Positions 36,922 to 45,606 of a stretch of DNA of 64,000 nucleotides are shown here, in pieces. The translations under genes were made by a program, and so were the position numbers. Every line of letters starts with the position of its first letter. The stretch's first letter is position 1. A model generated the notes under the pieces. That model had not been told where the DNA came from, made no database searches, and worked only from the letters and a program-made list of their open reading frames with translations. Source of the DNA: Oscillospiraceae bacterium. Lineage in GTDB: Bacteria; Bacillota; Clostridia; Oscillospirales; SIG627. The stretch covers positions 34,238 to 98,237 of the forward strand of contig SVTV01000006.1 of assembly GCA_015063605.1 (NCBI GenBank), written 5' to 3'.

Positions 36922-39900
36922 TTATTTATTTGTTTTCTTTTTGGATAACACAAATACTGCACCACCCGCCGCGGCAACTACCGCTATTCCGATAATTATC
37001 CAGATGAAGATACCACCGTTTTCATTAGAAACCGGATCGTCGGATATGGCAGGATCATCATTTTCTCCTTCCGGAGCTATATACGTAAGAGGAAGATCAA
37101 CATATCTTGCCGTCTTTTCGGCACTTGCGGACATTGTTGACAAAGAAGCCAATACATTGCAATTTCCCTTATCAGTTGTTACTTTCAAATTCAACGAATA
37201 TGTTATGTTGCTTGTCGTTGAGATGTCGGACTTTGCGTAAAGAGCTCCGTCTTTCACTTCAAACAGCGCACCGTCACCAAAGCTTTCGTCAACAGTAATT
37301 GTATACGAGGTCGCTTCTGATGCTTTGACCGCGTTCTTGTCTGTAAGCATGATATTGGAAACAAACTCTCCTGCTTTGACATTTTTCTTTGCGCCGTGAG
37401 ACAACACAGCACCGGAGAAAAGATCGACAGTAGCTTCTTCGACTTTGAAGCCCTCTTCGTATGACAAGGGTATGTAAAACGCAGCATTTTCTGTCACATC
37501 ATATACATAGCCTTTGGATGTATCATTGGCGTTGAGATATCTTTCTATCAATGTTACATCACCAATATACAGCTTATACTCTTTGCCGCTTTTCTCAGCG
37601 GAAACGATCTTATAAGATGCATTTCTTGCATGATTATTATCTATATAAATGTACTTTCCTGCAAGAGATGCGGGATCCGTATCCTTATCCAATGTGACAT
37701 TTATATAGTTCTTGTCAGTAAGCTCTTTTGTAAAGGAGGATACCTTGCCGGTAAGACGGTTATTTGTTTTCTTATCACAGATGATCTCAGAGTCGTTGGA
37801 ATAGAGCGAAACCTTACCGTCAACGACGGAAATAACTCCGAAGAATCCCTTGAACTTATACTGTCCGTCGATGGTATATTCAACAGATGTGTCGCCCGTA
37901 TTGCAGATTATGTAATCTGTTCTGCCGTTCTTAAGAACTACCTTTATAGCCTTGATCTCTGTAGAATCCTTTTCAGCTTTTCCGTCTGCAGCTGCCACGT
38001 TCACAAGCTCGCTTGATACGATAAAGCTCTCAGCCATAGCATAAGGTTCTATGACAGCGGAGAAAAGCGATGTGAGTGTATCGGAAGACTCATTTTCGAC
38101 AAGTACATATTCAAGCTCAGAGGGATTTCCCGCCTTATTTCTGGGAGGAGTACCTACAGCCAATGTTACCTTGTCATATTTGCCGAGCATATGAAGCTTG
38201 AGATTAGCCTGTGCAACAGCACCAGTTTGCCAGGTATCCACAAGATCCCAATCAATGGTGAAATCGCCCTTGGGCGCTTCATCCCTACGAATCTTTGTAA
38301 AATACTGGAAGCCTGTAACATCGTTCTTTCCGCCCCAAGAGATACCGGGAGAAAGAAGAGTACCTACATAATTTCCCGAAGAGTCAGTCTGCTTGGTAAG
38401 CTCAAGTCCCGTTGTGGTATGCTTTGAGGATTCGGCGGAATGGAAGCTGTATATATGATTCTTACCGCCTGCAACCTTAAAGAAATCAACAAAATACGAA
38501 ACATCATCGCTGTACTTTATAAGGGCGCTTGTTCTTTCGTATTCGTCTGTTTTAATATAAGCATTCGCAGCATCAACGCTTATAAGCTTAACAAATTCAC
38601 TGTCATCAAAGTGTGTAGGCTCGGATGCAATAACTTCAGACTGTTGTCCTTTATCAACCATTACGGTATTATGCGATATAACGTTTTCGATAAAATACTG
38701 ACGCATCATATCGGTAGAATCCTTTACCTCGGGAGTTCCGAGGTCGGGAGTAAGATTAAGGTTAAACGCATAGAGTCCGAGATTGAGATTATCGTTATGA
38801 CCGTGACCATCGTTTCTGCCGTAGTACATAGTAAGAGAAGTTTTTGTTGAAATCTTCTCCTCTTTGATTATATCTGCTGATTTCACAAGGGTAATACCTG
38901 TAATGGTTGCACCGACGGTATCTTCCACTGGCTCGAATGTAATATAGTGCAACCCCTTGGTAAGAGCAAAGGTCTTTCGCATATAAGCCTTTTCGCCGAG
39001 AGCTTCCTTGCCGCTGAGCTCAAGTGCTTCCTGAGCAAGCTTACCATCGATGTATACGTTATATGCTCCTTTTGCTCCGTCTCTCAAAACATGGATGACA
39101 ACGTCATATACAGCACCGCTTCCACCCATGGGGAACGTAAGTGTAGCCATTGTTGCGGGAGAAAGTCTGATACCGTCCTCAACTCTGACAGCACCGGGAT
39201 CTTCTACCGATTTTTCATTAAGGATCTCTATATCAGCCGCTTCGAGACCGAGATTCTTTATGGGTTCTGATACGGTTGCCTCTTCAAGAACACCATTCTG
39301 TAATGCGGCAAAGCCGAAGCCCGTAAGGTTAGTAGAGGTTATATCAAGGATACCGTGTTCCTTTATTACCTCTTCTACCGCCTTTGTCATTTCGGGCTCT
39401 TTTTCGGTAGGCTCTATACGGAGATTCTCAGCTGAATTTCCGTTCACAAGATAAGCCGCCTGAGCGAAAAGAGGATCGCCGAATTTCAGGTACGCATTAA
39501 GAGTCTGATTGAGGTTAACAAACAGTTTAGGATTACCTGTGTACTGTGTATCACCGATATTGGGCGTATAGATATCGGAAACAATAAGATTTATCATGGA
39601 GTAGAACATCTTCTTGAACTTTACATTTTGATAAAGGTCGTAAGAGATATCCGTTCCGTTAATTACGTAACCGTCGAGTATCTTTGCTATGTCGAAGTAA
39701 AAGCTGAGCCAGCCTGAGTTATAGTCGGGAGCTGACTCGTTACCGAAACCGTCCCTGTCAATATCATTGACAAATATTGTTGAAAGATTACCGCCCGTTA
39801 TCTTCTTTACGGTTGTAGAACCGGAACGGAAAACAAAATCAAGCCACTGCTTAGATAAGGTCTTATCATCAAGAACTACAGCCGCAAGAGCAAGAGCACG

Positions 39901-40926
39901 CTGATGCATACCGCTGTTACCACGGATCTTACCGGTCTGAACAGCAGGATATATCTGCTTTACAAGACCGTTTTCGATATTTACCATAACGTCCTGATAA
40001 GTAGCTTTTTTACCGCCGGATTTTATTTTAAGCAGATCCAATGCTTCCTTACTCATATTCTTGAATGCGGGGAAAAATGCATCATAGGCATAAAGAAAAG
40101 GAAGAACATATTCGCACTCGGAAATAGAACCGCCTATTTTTCCCTGGTATCCGCCTCCGTCGCTGAAGAAGAAGCCTTTAGCTCTTGTATAAGGAGTGAT
40201 ATCAAGAGCGGGATAAAGGTCTGCAACTCTGTCGAGAAGAACTATACCGGCATCGGCGTACTTCTGCTCACCGGTATAAAGATATGAATTGTAGAAATAA
40301 GCAACCATATATCTTGCATAATCCCAGTACCGTGTTGCAAGATATGCGGCATACATGTACCTCTGAGATCCTTCTGCAACGCCCCAGCCGTCATCTACGC
40401 CCCATTTTTCACCTTTCTCGGGATAAAGGGTGTTCACAAGGTACTTTTTGTCACCCTTACCGGGGATAAAGATACCGTTTTCGTCGAGGGATGATTTATA
40501 ATACGATTCAAAATCGTTTGTGGGGAAGGTCATACCGCACTTTGAGCAGGTGACCTTCCAGGGCTTTGTCAAAAGGTTGTTGGAATAACCTGTCTGCTTA
40601 TCATGACAATTGATACAGTCCAAGGGAGATTCCACTGCATAGCATCTCGGCATATCCTGAGAGGTAGCGAGAGACCATATTCCTTCCAAACCGAAGCCTT
40701 CGAGATAAATGTCGGCATTTTGTATGTTGCCGTCACGCTGAGAAGCGACCCAAGAATACTTGACAGCATTCGCTCTCATATTTTCGACATCCTCATCAGT
40801 AAAGAATGTGGAACGCTGCTTCAAGGGTGATGCGGCATTAGCCGTAATAATGAAGGAGTTACTTACGGGTAAAAAAGCCGCAAGCATCAAACCGCACAAA
40901 ACTAACGCGATCAATCTGTTCTTCAT
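36922..40926 (-). CDS. Secreted, membrane-anchored heparinase II/III-like lyase C with inserted domain
   Basis: A 1334-residue secreted paralogue of lyases A and B. It has an N-terminal signal peptide (MKNRLIALVLCGLMLAAFLP), the toroid with Cys pairs CINC and CSKC, and the catalytic region YYGRNDGHGHNDNLNLG near residue 695. C-terminally it carries ~190 extra residues with a cadherin/Ig-like segment, a final membrane helix (IWIIIGIAVVAAAGG) and a KKKTNK tail. About 150 residues absent from A and B (roughly 543-693) are inserted just before the catalytic motif and look like a carbohydrate-binding sandwich. Start 40926 is preferred to GTG 40950 because it begins a normal signal peptide. It follows tatD without a visible terminator. 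Confidence 0.85.
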   Translation of the reverse strand: MKNRLIALVLCGLMLAAFLPVSNSFIITANAASPLKQRSTFFTDEDVENMRANAVKYSWVASQRDGNIQNADIYLEGFGLEGIWSLATSQDMPRCYAVESPLDCINCHDKQTGYSNNLLTKPWKVTCSKCGMTFPTNDFESYYKSSLDENGIFIPGKGDKKYLVNTLYPEKGEKWGVDDGWGVAEGSQRYMYAAYLATRYWDYARYMVAYFYNSYLYTGEQKYADAGIVLLDRVADLYPALDITPYTRAKGFFFSDGGGYQGKIGGSISECEYVLPFLYAYDAFFPAFKNMSKEALDLLKIKSGGKKATYQDVMVNIENGLVKQIYPAVQTGKIRGNSGMHQRALALAAVVLDDKTLSKQWLDFVFRSGSTTVKKITGGNLSTIFVNDIDRDGFGNESAPDYNSGWLSFYFDIAKILDGYVINGTDISYDLYQNVKFKKMFYSMINLIVSDIYTPNIGDTQYTGNPKLFVNLNQTLNAYLKFGDPLFAQAAYLVNGNSAENLRIEPTEKEPEMTKAVEEVIKEHGILDITSTNLTGFGFAALQNGVLEEATVSEPIKNLGLEAADIEILNEKSVEDPGAVRVEDGIRLSPATMATLTFPMGGSGAVYDVVIHVLRDGAKGAYNVYIDGKLAQEALELSGKEALGEKAYMRKTFALTKGLHYITFEPVEDTVGATITGITLVKSADIIKEEKISTKTSLTMYYGRNDGHGHNDNLNLGLYAFNLNLTPDLGTPEVKDSTDMMRQYFIENVISHNTVMVDKGQQSEVIASEPTHFDDSEFVKLISVDAANAYIKTDEYERTSALIKYSDDVSYFVDFFKVAGGKNHIYSFHSAESSKHTTTGLELTKQTDSSGNYVGTLLSPGISWGGKNDVTGFQYFTKIRRDEAPKGDFTIDWDLVDTWQTGAVAQANLKLHMLGKYDKVTLAVGTPPRNKAGNPSELEYVLVENESSDTLTSLFSAVIEPYAMAESFIVSSELVNVAAADGKAEKDSTEIKAIKVVLKNGRTDYIICNTGDTSVEYTIDGQYKFKGFFGVISVVDGKVSLYSNDSEIICDKKTNNRLTGKVSSFTKELTDKNYINVTLDKDTDPASLAGKYIYIDNNHARNASYKIVSAEKSGKEYKLYIGDVTLIERYLNANDTSKGYVYDVTENAAFYIPLSYEEGFKVEEATVDLFSGAVLSHGAKKNVKAGEFVSNIMLTDKNAVKASEATSYTITVDESFGDGALFEVKDGALYAKSDISTTSNITYSLNLKVTTDKGNCNVLASLSTMSASAEKTARYVDLPLTYIAPEGENDDPAISDDPVSNENGGIFIWIIIGIAVVAAAGGAVFVLSKKKTNK

Positions 40927-40978
40927 CGTATTATATACCATTCCTTTCACATTTTTGAAAGTTTAAATTGTCTGCCTA

Positions 40979-41773
40979 TTATCCCGCTCCAACCATTCCG
41001 AATATGCGTTTTGCATTATCAGAGGTGATTTTGGCAAGCTCGTCTATCGGAATTTCCTTCAATTCCGCAAGCTTCTTTAAGGTTTCGTACATTTTTGAAG
41101 AGTCATTCCTCTTTCCTCTGTACGGAACGGGAGCAAGATACGGAGAGTCTGTTTCTATAAGCAGTCTATCAAGTGGAACGTATTTTACGCTTTCACGAAG
41201 ATTCACTGCGCTGTTAAACGTTAAAGAACCGCTGTAAGAAACGTAAAAACCCATCTTTATTACTTGCTTTGCCATTTCTCCGCTTCCTGAATAAGAGTGA
41301 AAAATACCAAAAGAGTTTTTATGCACAGAAAGTATGTCCATTACATCGCCGTGAGCTTCTCTGTCATGGATTATAACGGGCATGTTCAATTTCTCCGCAA
41401 GATCGAGCTGATCGGAAAAGACCTGCTTCTGAACTTCACGAGGCGAAAAATCGTAGTGATAATCAAGTCCGATCTCACCGATAGCCACCACCTTATCGGA
41501 AGAAGCGAGTCTCATTATTTCATCTCTTGCCTCAACGCTGTAAGCTGAGGCTTCATGGGGATGAAATCCGACAGCCGCTCTCATAAAGCTATGCGCTTCG
41601 GCTAAACCGATGCATTCCCTCGAGGTTTGTATATCTGTACCGCAATTCAAGATAAATCCAATGCCGAAGGGATTGACTTCATTTGGAGTGATAATGTCCG
41701 CAAAAAGCTGTTCCCTGTCGGCATCGAATTTCTCATCATTGTAATGGGCGTGGGTATCAAAAAGGGATGTCAT
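40979..41773 (-). CDS. tatD: TatD-family metal-dependent DNase
   Basis: A 264-residue TIM-barrel hydrolase of the amidohydrolase superfamily. Metal ligands are visible in FDTHAHYNDEKFD, AIGEIGLDYHYD, PVIIHDREAHGD, FHSYSG and ETDSPYL. TatD enzymes act on DNA ends and are usually next to metG, as here: its start overlaps the metG stop by 4 bases. Confidence 0.95.
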   Translation of the reverse strand: MTSLFDTHAHYNDEKFDADREQLFADIITPNEVNPFGIGFILNCGTDIQTSRECIGLAEAHSFMRAAVGFHPHEASAYSVEARDEIMRLASSDKVVAIGEIGLDYHYDFSPREVQKQVFSDQLDLAEKLNMPVIIHDREAHGDVMDILSVHKNSFGIFHSYSGSGEMAKQVIKMGFYVSYSGSLTFNSAVNLRESVKYVPLDRLLIETDSPYLAPVPYRGKRNDSSKMYETLKKLAELKEIPIDELAKITSDNAKRIFGMVGAG

Positions 41774-43770
41774 CTGATGACAGAGCCGCTCTTTACGGAA
41801 GGATCTATAAAGAGAAGATCTACCTTTTCATTATTTTCCTCATCTGTATAGGAGGAAGCGAGAAGCATACCCTGGCTTTCAACACCGCGAAGCTTTGCGG
41901 GCGCAAGGTTATAAACGAGAGCCACCTTCTTGCCTATAAGCTCTTCGGGCTTATAATACTTAGCTATGCCCGAAACGACCTGTCTTTCCTCTCCGCCTAC
42001 ATCAAGCTTGAAAACGAGAAGCTTATCGCTCTTTTTAACGGGCTCGCATTCCTTGACCTCGGCAACCTTGAGCTTTACTTCCATAAACTTATCTATGGTA
42101 ATAAGACCTGCGTTTTCCTCGTTTTCTTCCTTCTTTTCGGGAACCGCTGCGGGCTTTGATTCAGCCTTCTCCGCTTTTTTCTCTTCCTTTGCTTCTTCGG
42201 GAGGATTATGCTTCAAGAATATTTCCTTAAGAAGCTTTTCTTCGTCCTCTATACGGGCAAAAAGCATACCGCAGTCGCAAAGCTCGATACCGCTCTTCAA
42301 GCCTCCGAAGGAGAGCTTTTCAAAATCGGCTTTTTCACCGAATACGGAAAGTATCTTGTCACTCGTTACGGTCATAAAGGGATTAAGAAGAGATGCACAG
42401 ATTCTTATAGTATCAAGAAGATTGTATATTACCGTAGCAAGTCGGGGCTTTGATTCCTCGTTCTTTGCCAATACCCAAGGAGTTGTTTCGTCTATATACT
42501 TGTTCGCTCTGTGGAGTATATCGAAAAGCGCCTCGGAAGCCTCGGCAACACGGTATTCTTTCATCTTTGCGATGAATGTTTCGGTACCCTTCAAAGTTGT
42601 ATTGATAAGATCATTATCAACATCCTCCAAAGTGCCTTGAACGGGAACTATACCGCCGTAATATTTCTTCGTCATGGCGATGGTACGCGATACGAGATTA
42701 CCGAGATTGTTTGCAAGCTCTGTATTGTACTTCTTTATAACCGCCTCATATGTTATTGTTCCATCATTACCGTAGGGCATTTCGCTGAGAAGATAATACC
42801 TTACGGCATCCACTCCGAAGAGCTCACACAGCTCATCGGCATATATTGTGTTGCCCTTTGATTTTGACATCTTGTCGATTCCGTTCAAGAACCACGCATG
42901 TCCAAATACCTGCTTGGGAAGAGGTTCACCGAGAGCCATGAGGATAATTGGCCAATAGATAGTATGGAATCTGAGTATATCCTTACCTATAATATGTGTA
43001 TCACATGGCCAATATTTCTTATAAAGCTCACCCTGCTTTTCCTTATCGACATTGTATCCCAATGCGGTGATATAATTTGAAAGCGCATCTATCCATACGT
43101 ATATTACGTGCTTCTTATCGAAGGATACGGGAACGCCCCATGTGAAGGTGGATCTTGAAACGCAAAGGTCCGCAAGACCGGGCTTAAGGAAATTGTTTAC
43201 CATTTCCTTCTTTCTCGATTCGGGACAAATGAAGTCGGGATTTTCTTCGATGTACTGCATCAAGCGATCGGCATATTTGCTCATTCTGAAGAAATATGCT
43301 TCCTCGTTTGCTTTCTTTACTTCTCTGCCGCAATCGGGGCACTTGCCGTCTACAAGCTGGCTTTCCGTATAGAAGGTCTCACATGGGGTGCAGTACCAGC
43401 CCGTGTATTCGCTCTTGTAGATATCGCCCTGCTGATAGAGGCGGTCGAATATTTCAGAAACTATTCTTTCGTGATCGGGATCTGTTGTTCTTATAAACTT
43501 ATCGTAGCTCGTATTCATAAGATCCCAGATAGCCTTTACCTCGCCCGCTACCTTGTCAACGTATTCCTTGGGCTGTATACCTGCCTTTTCGGCTTCTTCC
43601 TGGATCTTTATACCATGCTCATCTGTTCCCGTAAGGAAGAATACATCCTTACCGATAAGTCTCATAAATCTCGCTATAGCATCGGTAAACACTACCTCAT
43701 AAGTATTACCGATATGAGGCTTTCTTGATGTATAAGCTATGGCGGTAGTTATATAAAATTTTTCTTTCAT
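41770..43770 (-). CDS. metG: Methionyl-tRNA synthetase
   Basis: A 666-residue class I synthetase. HIGH-type motif PHIGNTYE, zinc knuckle CTPCETFYTE...CPDCGREV, and KMSKS in GIDKMSKSKGNTI are present. An Ala/Lys/Glu-rich linker (about 525-560) joins a C-terminal EMAP/Trbp111-like tRNA-binding domain (DKFMEVKLKVAEVKECEPV). Length fits the long dimeric type. It overlaps tatD and follows nagA by 26 bases. Confidence 0.97.
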   Translation of the reverse strand: MKEKFYITTAIAYTSRKPHIGNTYEVVFTDAIARFMRLIGKDVFFLTGTDEHGIKIQEEAEKAGIQPKEYVDKVAGEVKAIWDLMNTSYDKFIRTTDPDHERIVSEIFDRLYQQGDIYKSEYTGWYCTPCETFYTESQLVDGKCPDCGREVKKANEEAYFFRMSKYADRLMQYIEENPDFICPESRKKEMVNNFLKPGLADLCVSRSTFTWGVPVSFDKKHVIYVWIDALSNYITALGYNVDKEKQGELYKKYWPCDTHIIGKDILRFHTIYWPIILMALGEPLPKQVFGHAWFLNGIDKMSKSKGNTIYADELCELFGVDAVRYYLLSEMPYGNDGTITYEAVIKKYNTELANNLGNLVSRTIAMTKKYYGGIVPVQGTLEDVDNDLINTTLKGTETFIAKMKEYRVAEASEALFDILHRANKYIDETTPWVLAKNEESKPRLATVIYNLLDTIRICASLLNPFMTVTSDKILSVFGEKADFEKLSFGGLKSGIELCDCGMLFARIEDEEKLLKEIFLKHNPPEEAKEEKKAEKAESKPAAVPEKKEENEENAGLITIDKFMEVKLKVAEVKECEPVKKSDKLLVFKLDVGGEERQVVSGIAKYYKPEELIGKKVALVYNLAPAKLRGVESQGMLLASSYTDEENNEKVDLLFIDPSVKSGSVIR

Positions 43771-43796
43771 TGTCTGATTCCTGCTTTCGTAAATAT

Positions 43797-44975
43797 TTAC
43801 GCAAGGTTAGAATATTTCTTTACGCCCTTTACGTAAACGTCTTCAATATTTATATTTTTGTCGAGTATAACGAGGTCTGCCTGTTTTCCTTCATCAAGAG
43901 AGCCTGTTATATCGTATATTCCCGTAAGTTTTGCGGGGTTTGCCGAAGCACACACAACGGCTTCCGCAAGATCTGCACCTGTGAAACTCATATAATTCTT
44001 GACACCCTTGAAAAGGTTAAGAGAGCTTCCCGCTATCGTTCCGTTTTCAAGATAAATGTTTGAATCCTTAACGATCTTCTTCAAGGTTCCTTCGATATAT
44101 TCACCGTCGGGAAGACCTGCGGGGAGTACAGAATCGGTGATTAGTATCACCCTATCCGAGCCCTTTGCCTTTCTTGTCATAGCTATAGCTTCCGGATGGA
44201 CATGGAATCCATCACAGATAAGCTCAACGTATGCATCACTTGCCAAAGCAACTCCTACAACTCCGGGATCTCTGTGAGAGAAGGAACGCATACCGTTATA
44301 AAGGTGTGTAAAGCTCTTTACTCCTGCCTCGATACCCTTTCTTGTCTGCTCTGCTGTAGCGTTTGTATGAGCAGCAGAAACAACATACCCTTTAGCTGTA
44401 GCCGCCTTTATAACCTCAAGAGCATTATCAACTTCGGGAGCTATTGACAACACATGCTTTCCACCCGGGAATCCCGAAAAGATATATTCTATTTCTTCGA
44501 TATCCGGCTTGCGGAGAAGAGTTTCATCATGCGCACCCTTCTTTTCGTGAGAAAGGAATACTCCCTCGCTGTGTATTCCGAATATGTTGACCGGATTGTC
44601 CCCGGATCGGGACACGGCGTAAATGTTATCGCTTGCTTTCTTAAGCTCATCGAGAGTAACTGTTATATACGTGGGAAATACCGTGGTAACACCGTAGTGT
44701 ATATAATGATCTCTCATAAGTCTGCAGATATCATCCGCAGAAAAATGGTAAGCCTCGGGCATATCTATGCCCAATGCTCCGTGGGTATGCATATCTATAA
44801 GGCCCGGAATTATATACTTGCCTTCTGCATCTATAATAGCTTCCGTTTCAGTAATATCCGAAGTAGAGATCTTTACTATTTTTCCGTCGGAAATTAATAT
44901 ATTTCTTTCAAAAAAGGCTTTTTTATCCGAATCAAGTACCTTACCGTTTATAATGGCAAAAGCCCCATTCCGCAT
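43797..44975 (-). CDS. nagA: N-acetylglucosamine-6-phosphate deacetylase
   Basis: A 392-residue amidohydrolase that removes acetate from GlcNAc-6-phosphate. Motifs MHTHGALGID, EGVFLSHEKKGAHDE, SAAHTNA, FTHLYNGM and ITDSVLPAG are typical, with Asp in ITDS as catalytic base. Start 44975 has TTTGGAGG upstream; TTG 44990 includes that sequence in the coding region. nagB is not in the window. Its place between iorB and metG is unusual, and it suits an amino-sugar-containing substrate for the downstream lyase. Confidence 0.94.
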   Translation of the reverse strand: MRNGAFAIINGKVLDSDKKAFFERNILISDGKIVKISTSDITETEAIIDAEGKYIIPGLIDMHTHGALGIDMPEAYHFSADDICRLMRDHYIHYGVTTVFPTYITVTLDELKKASDNIYAVSRSGDNPVNIFGIHSEGVFLSHEKKGAHDETLLRKPDIEEIEYIFSGFPGGKHVLSIAPEVDNALEVIKAATAKGYVVSAAHTNATAEQTRKGIEAGVKSFTHLYNGMRSFSHRDPGVVGVALASDAYVELICDGFHVHPEAIAMTRKAKGSDRVILITDSVLPAGLPDGEYIEGTLKKIVKDSNIYLENGTIAGSSLNLFKGVKNYMSFTGADLAEAVVCASANPAKLTGIYDITGSLDEGKQADLVILDKNINIEDVYVKGVKKYSNLA

Positions 44976-45007
44976 GTCAAATTCCTCCAAAGTATATACG
45001 TAATTAT

Positions 45008-45577
45008 TTAAGAATTGTATCCCAATTCAAAGGCTTTTTCATTTATTGCAAGAAGCTTCTGCGGTACGCAGGCTTTCATCGCTTCATAAAGCTCGTCCTT
45101 AGAAAAGTCGCAGCTTTTTGCCATAGCGCCTATAAGCACTACGTTGGCAGCCTTTGAGCTTCCCGCCTCTTCGGCAAGAGCAACTGCATCAACAGCCGTA
45201 AGGTCAACACCCTTTTCAGCCATCTTTTCGGTTAAAGCCTCGGGATAGTCGCAGCTTCCCGTGATAACGGGCATGGGATTGATCTTCTGTGTGCTTGTTA
45301 TCATTCTTCCGCCTATCTTGAGATAAGAAAGCCATCTTGCAGCCTCCATGATCTCGAAGGAAAGGATAACATCGGCTTCGCCCTCACATATAACAGGAGA
45401 TTCTACCTTTTCGCCATATCTTACATATGTTACAACGGAACCGCCTCTTTGTGCCATTCCATGAACCTCGCTGACCTTAACATCATATCCTGCTGAAAGT
45501 GCAGCGTTACCTATTATTCTTGATGCAAGCAAGCTTCCCTGGCCGCCGACACCTACTATCATTATATTCTTTGTCAT
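45008..45577 (-). CDS. iorB: Indolepyruvate:ferredoxin oxidoreductase, beta subunit
   Basis: A 189-residue gamma-type subunit of 2-oxoacid:ferredoxin oxidoreductases, starting with MTKNIMIVGVGGQGSLLASR. With IorA it oxidatively decarboxylates aryl pyruvates (from aromatic amino acids) to aryl-acetyl-CoA, reducing ferredoxin. ATG 45577 is chosen over GTG 45595 by family alignment. It starts 29 bases after the iorA stop. Confidence 0.94.
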   Translation of the reverse strand: MTKNIMIVGVGGQGSLLASRIIGNAALSAGYDVKVSEVHGMAQRGGSVVTYVRYGEKVESPVICEGEADVILSFEIMEAARWLSYLKIGGRMITSTQKINPMPVITGSCDYPEALTEKMAEKGVDLTAVDAVALAEEAGSSKAANVVLIGAMAKSCDFSKDELYEAMKACVPQKLLAINEKAFELGYNS

Positions 45578-45606
45578 TTTTAAACTATGCCTCACTTTCT
45601 ATGATG

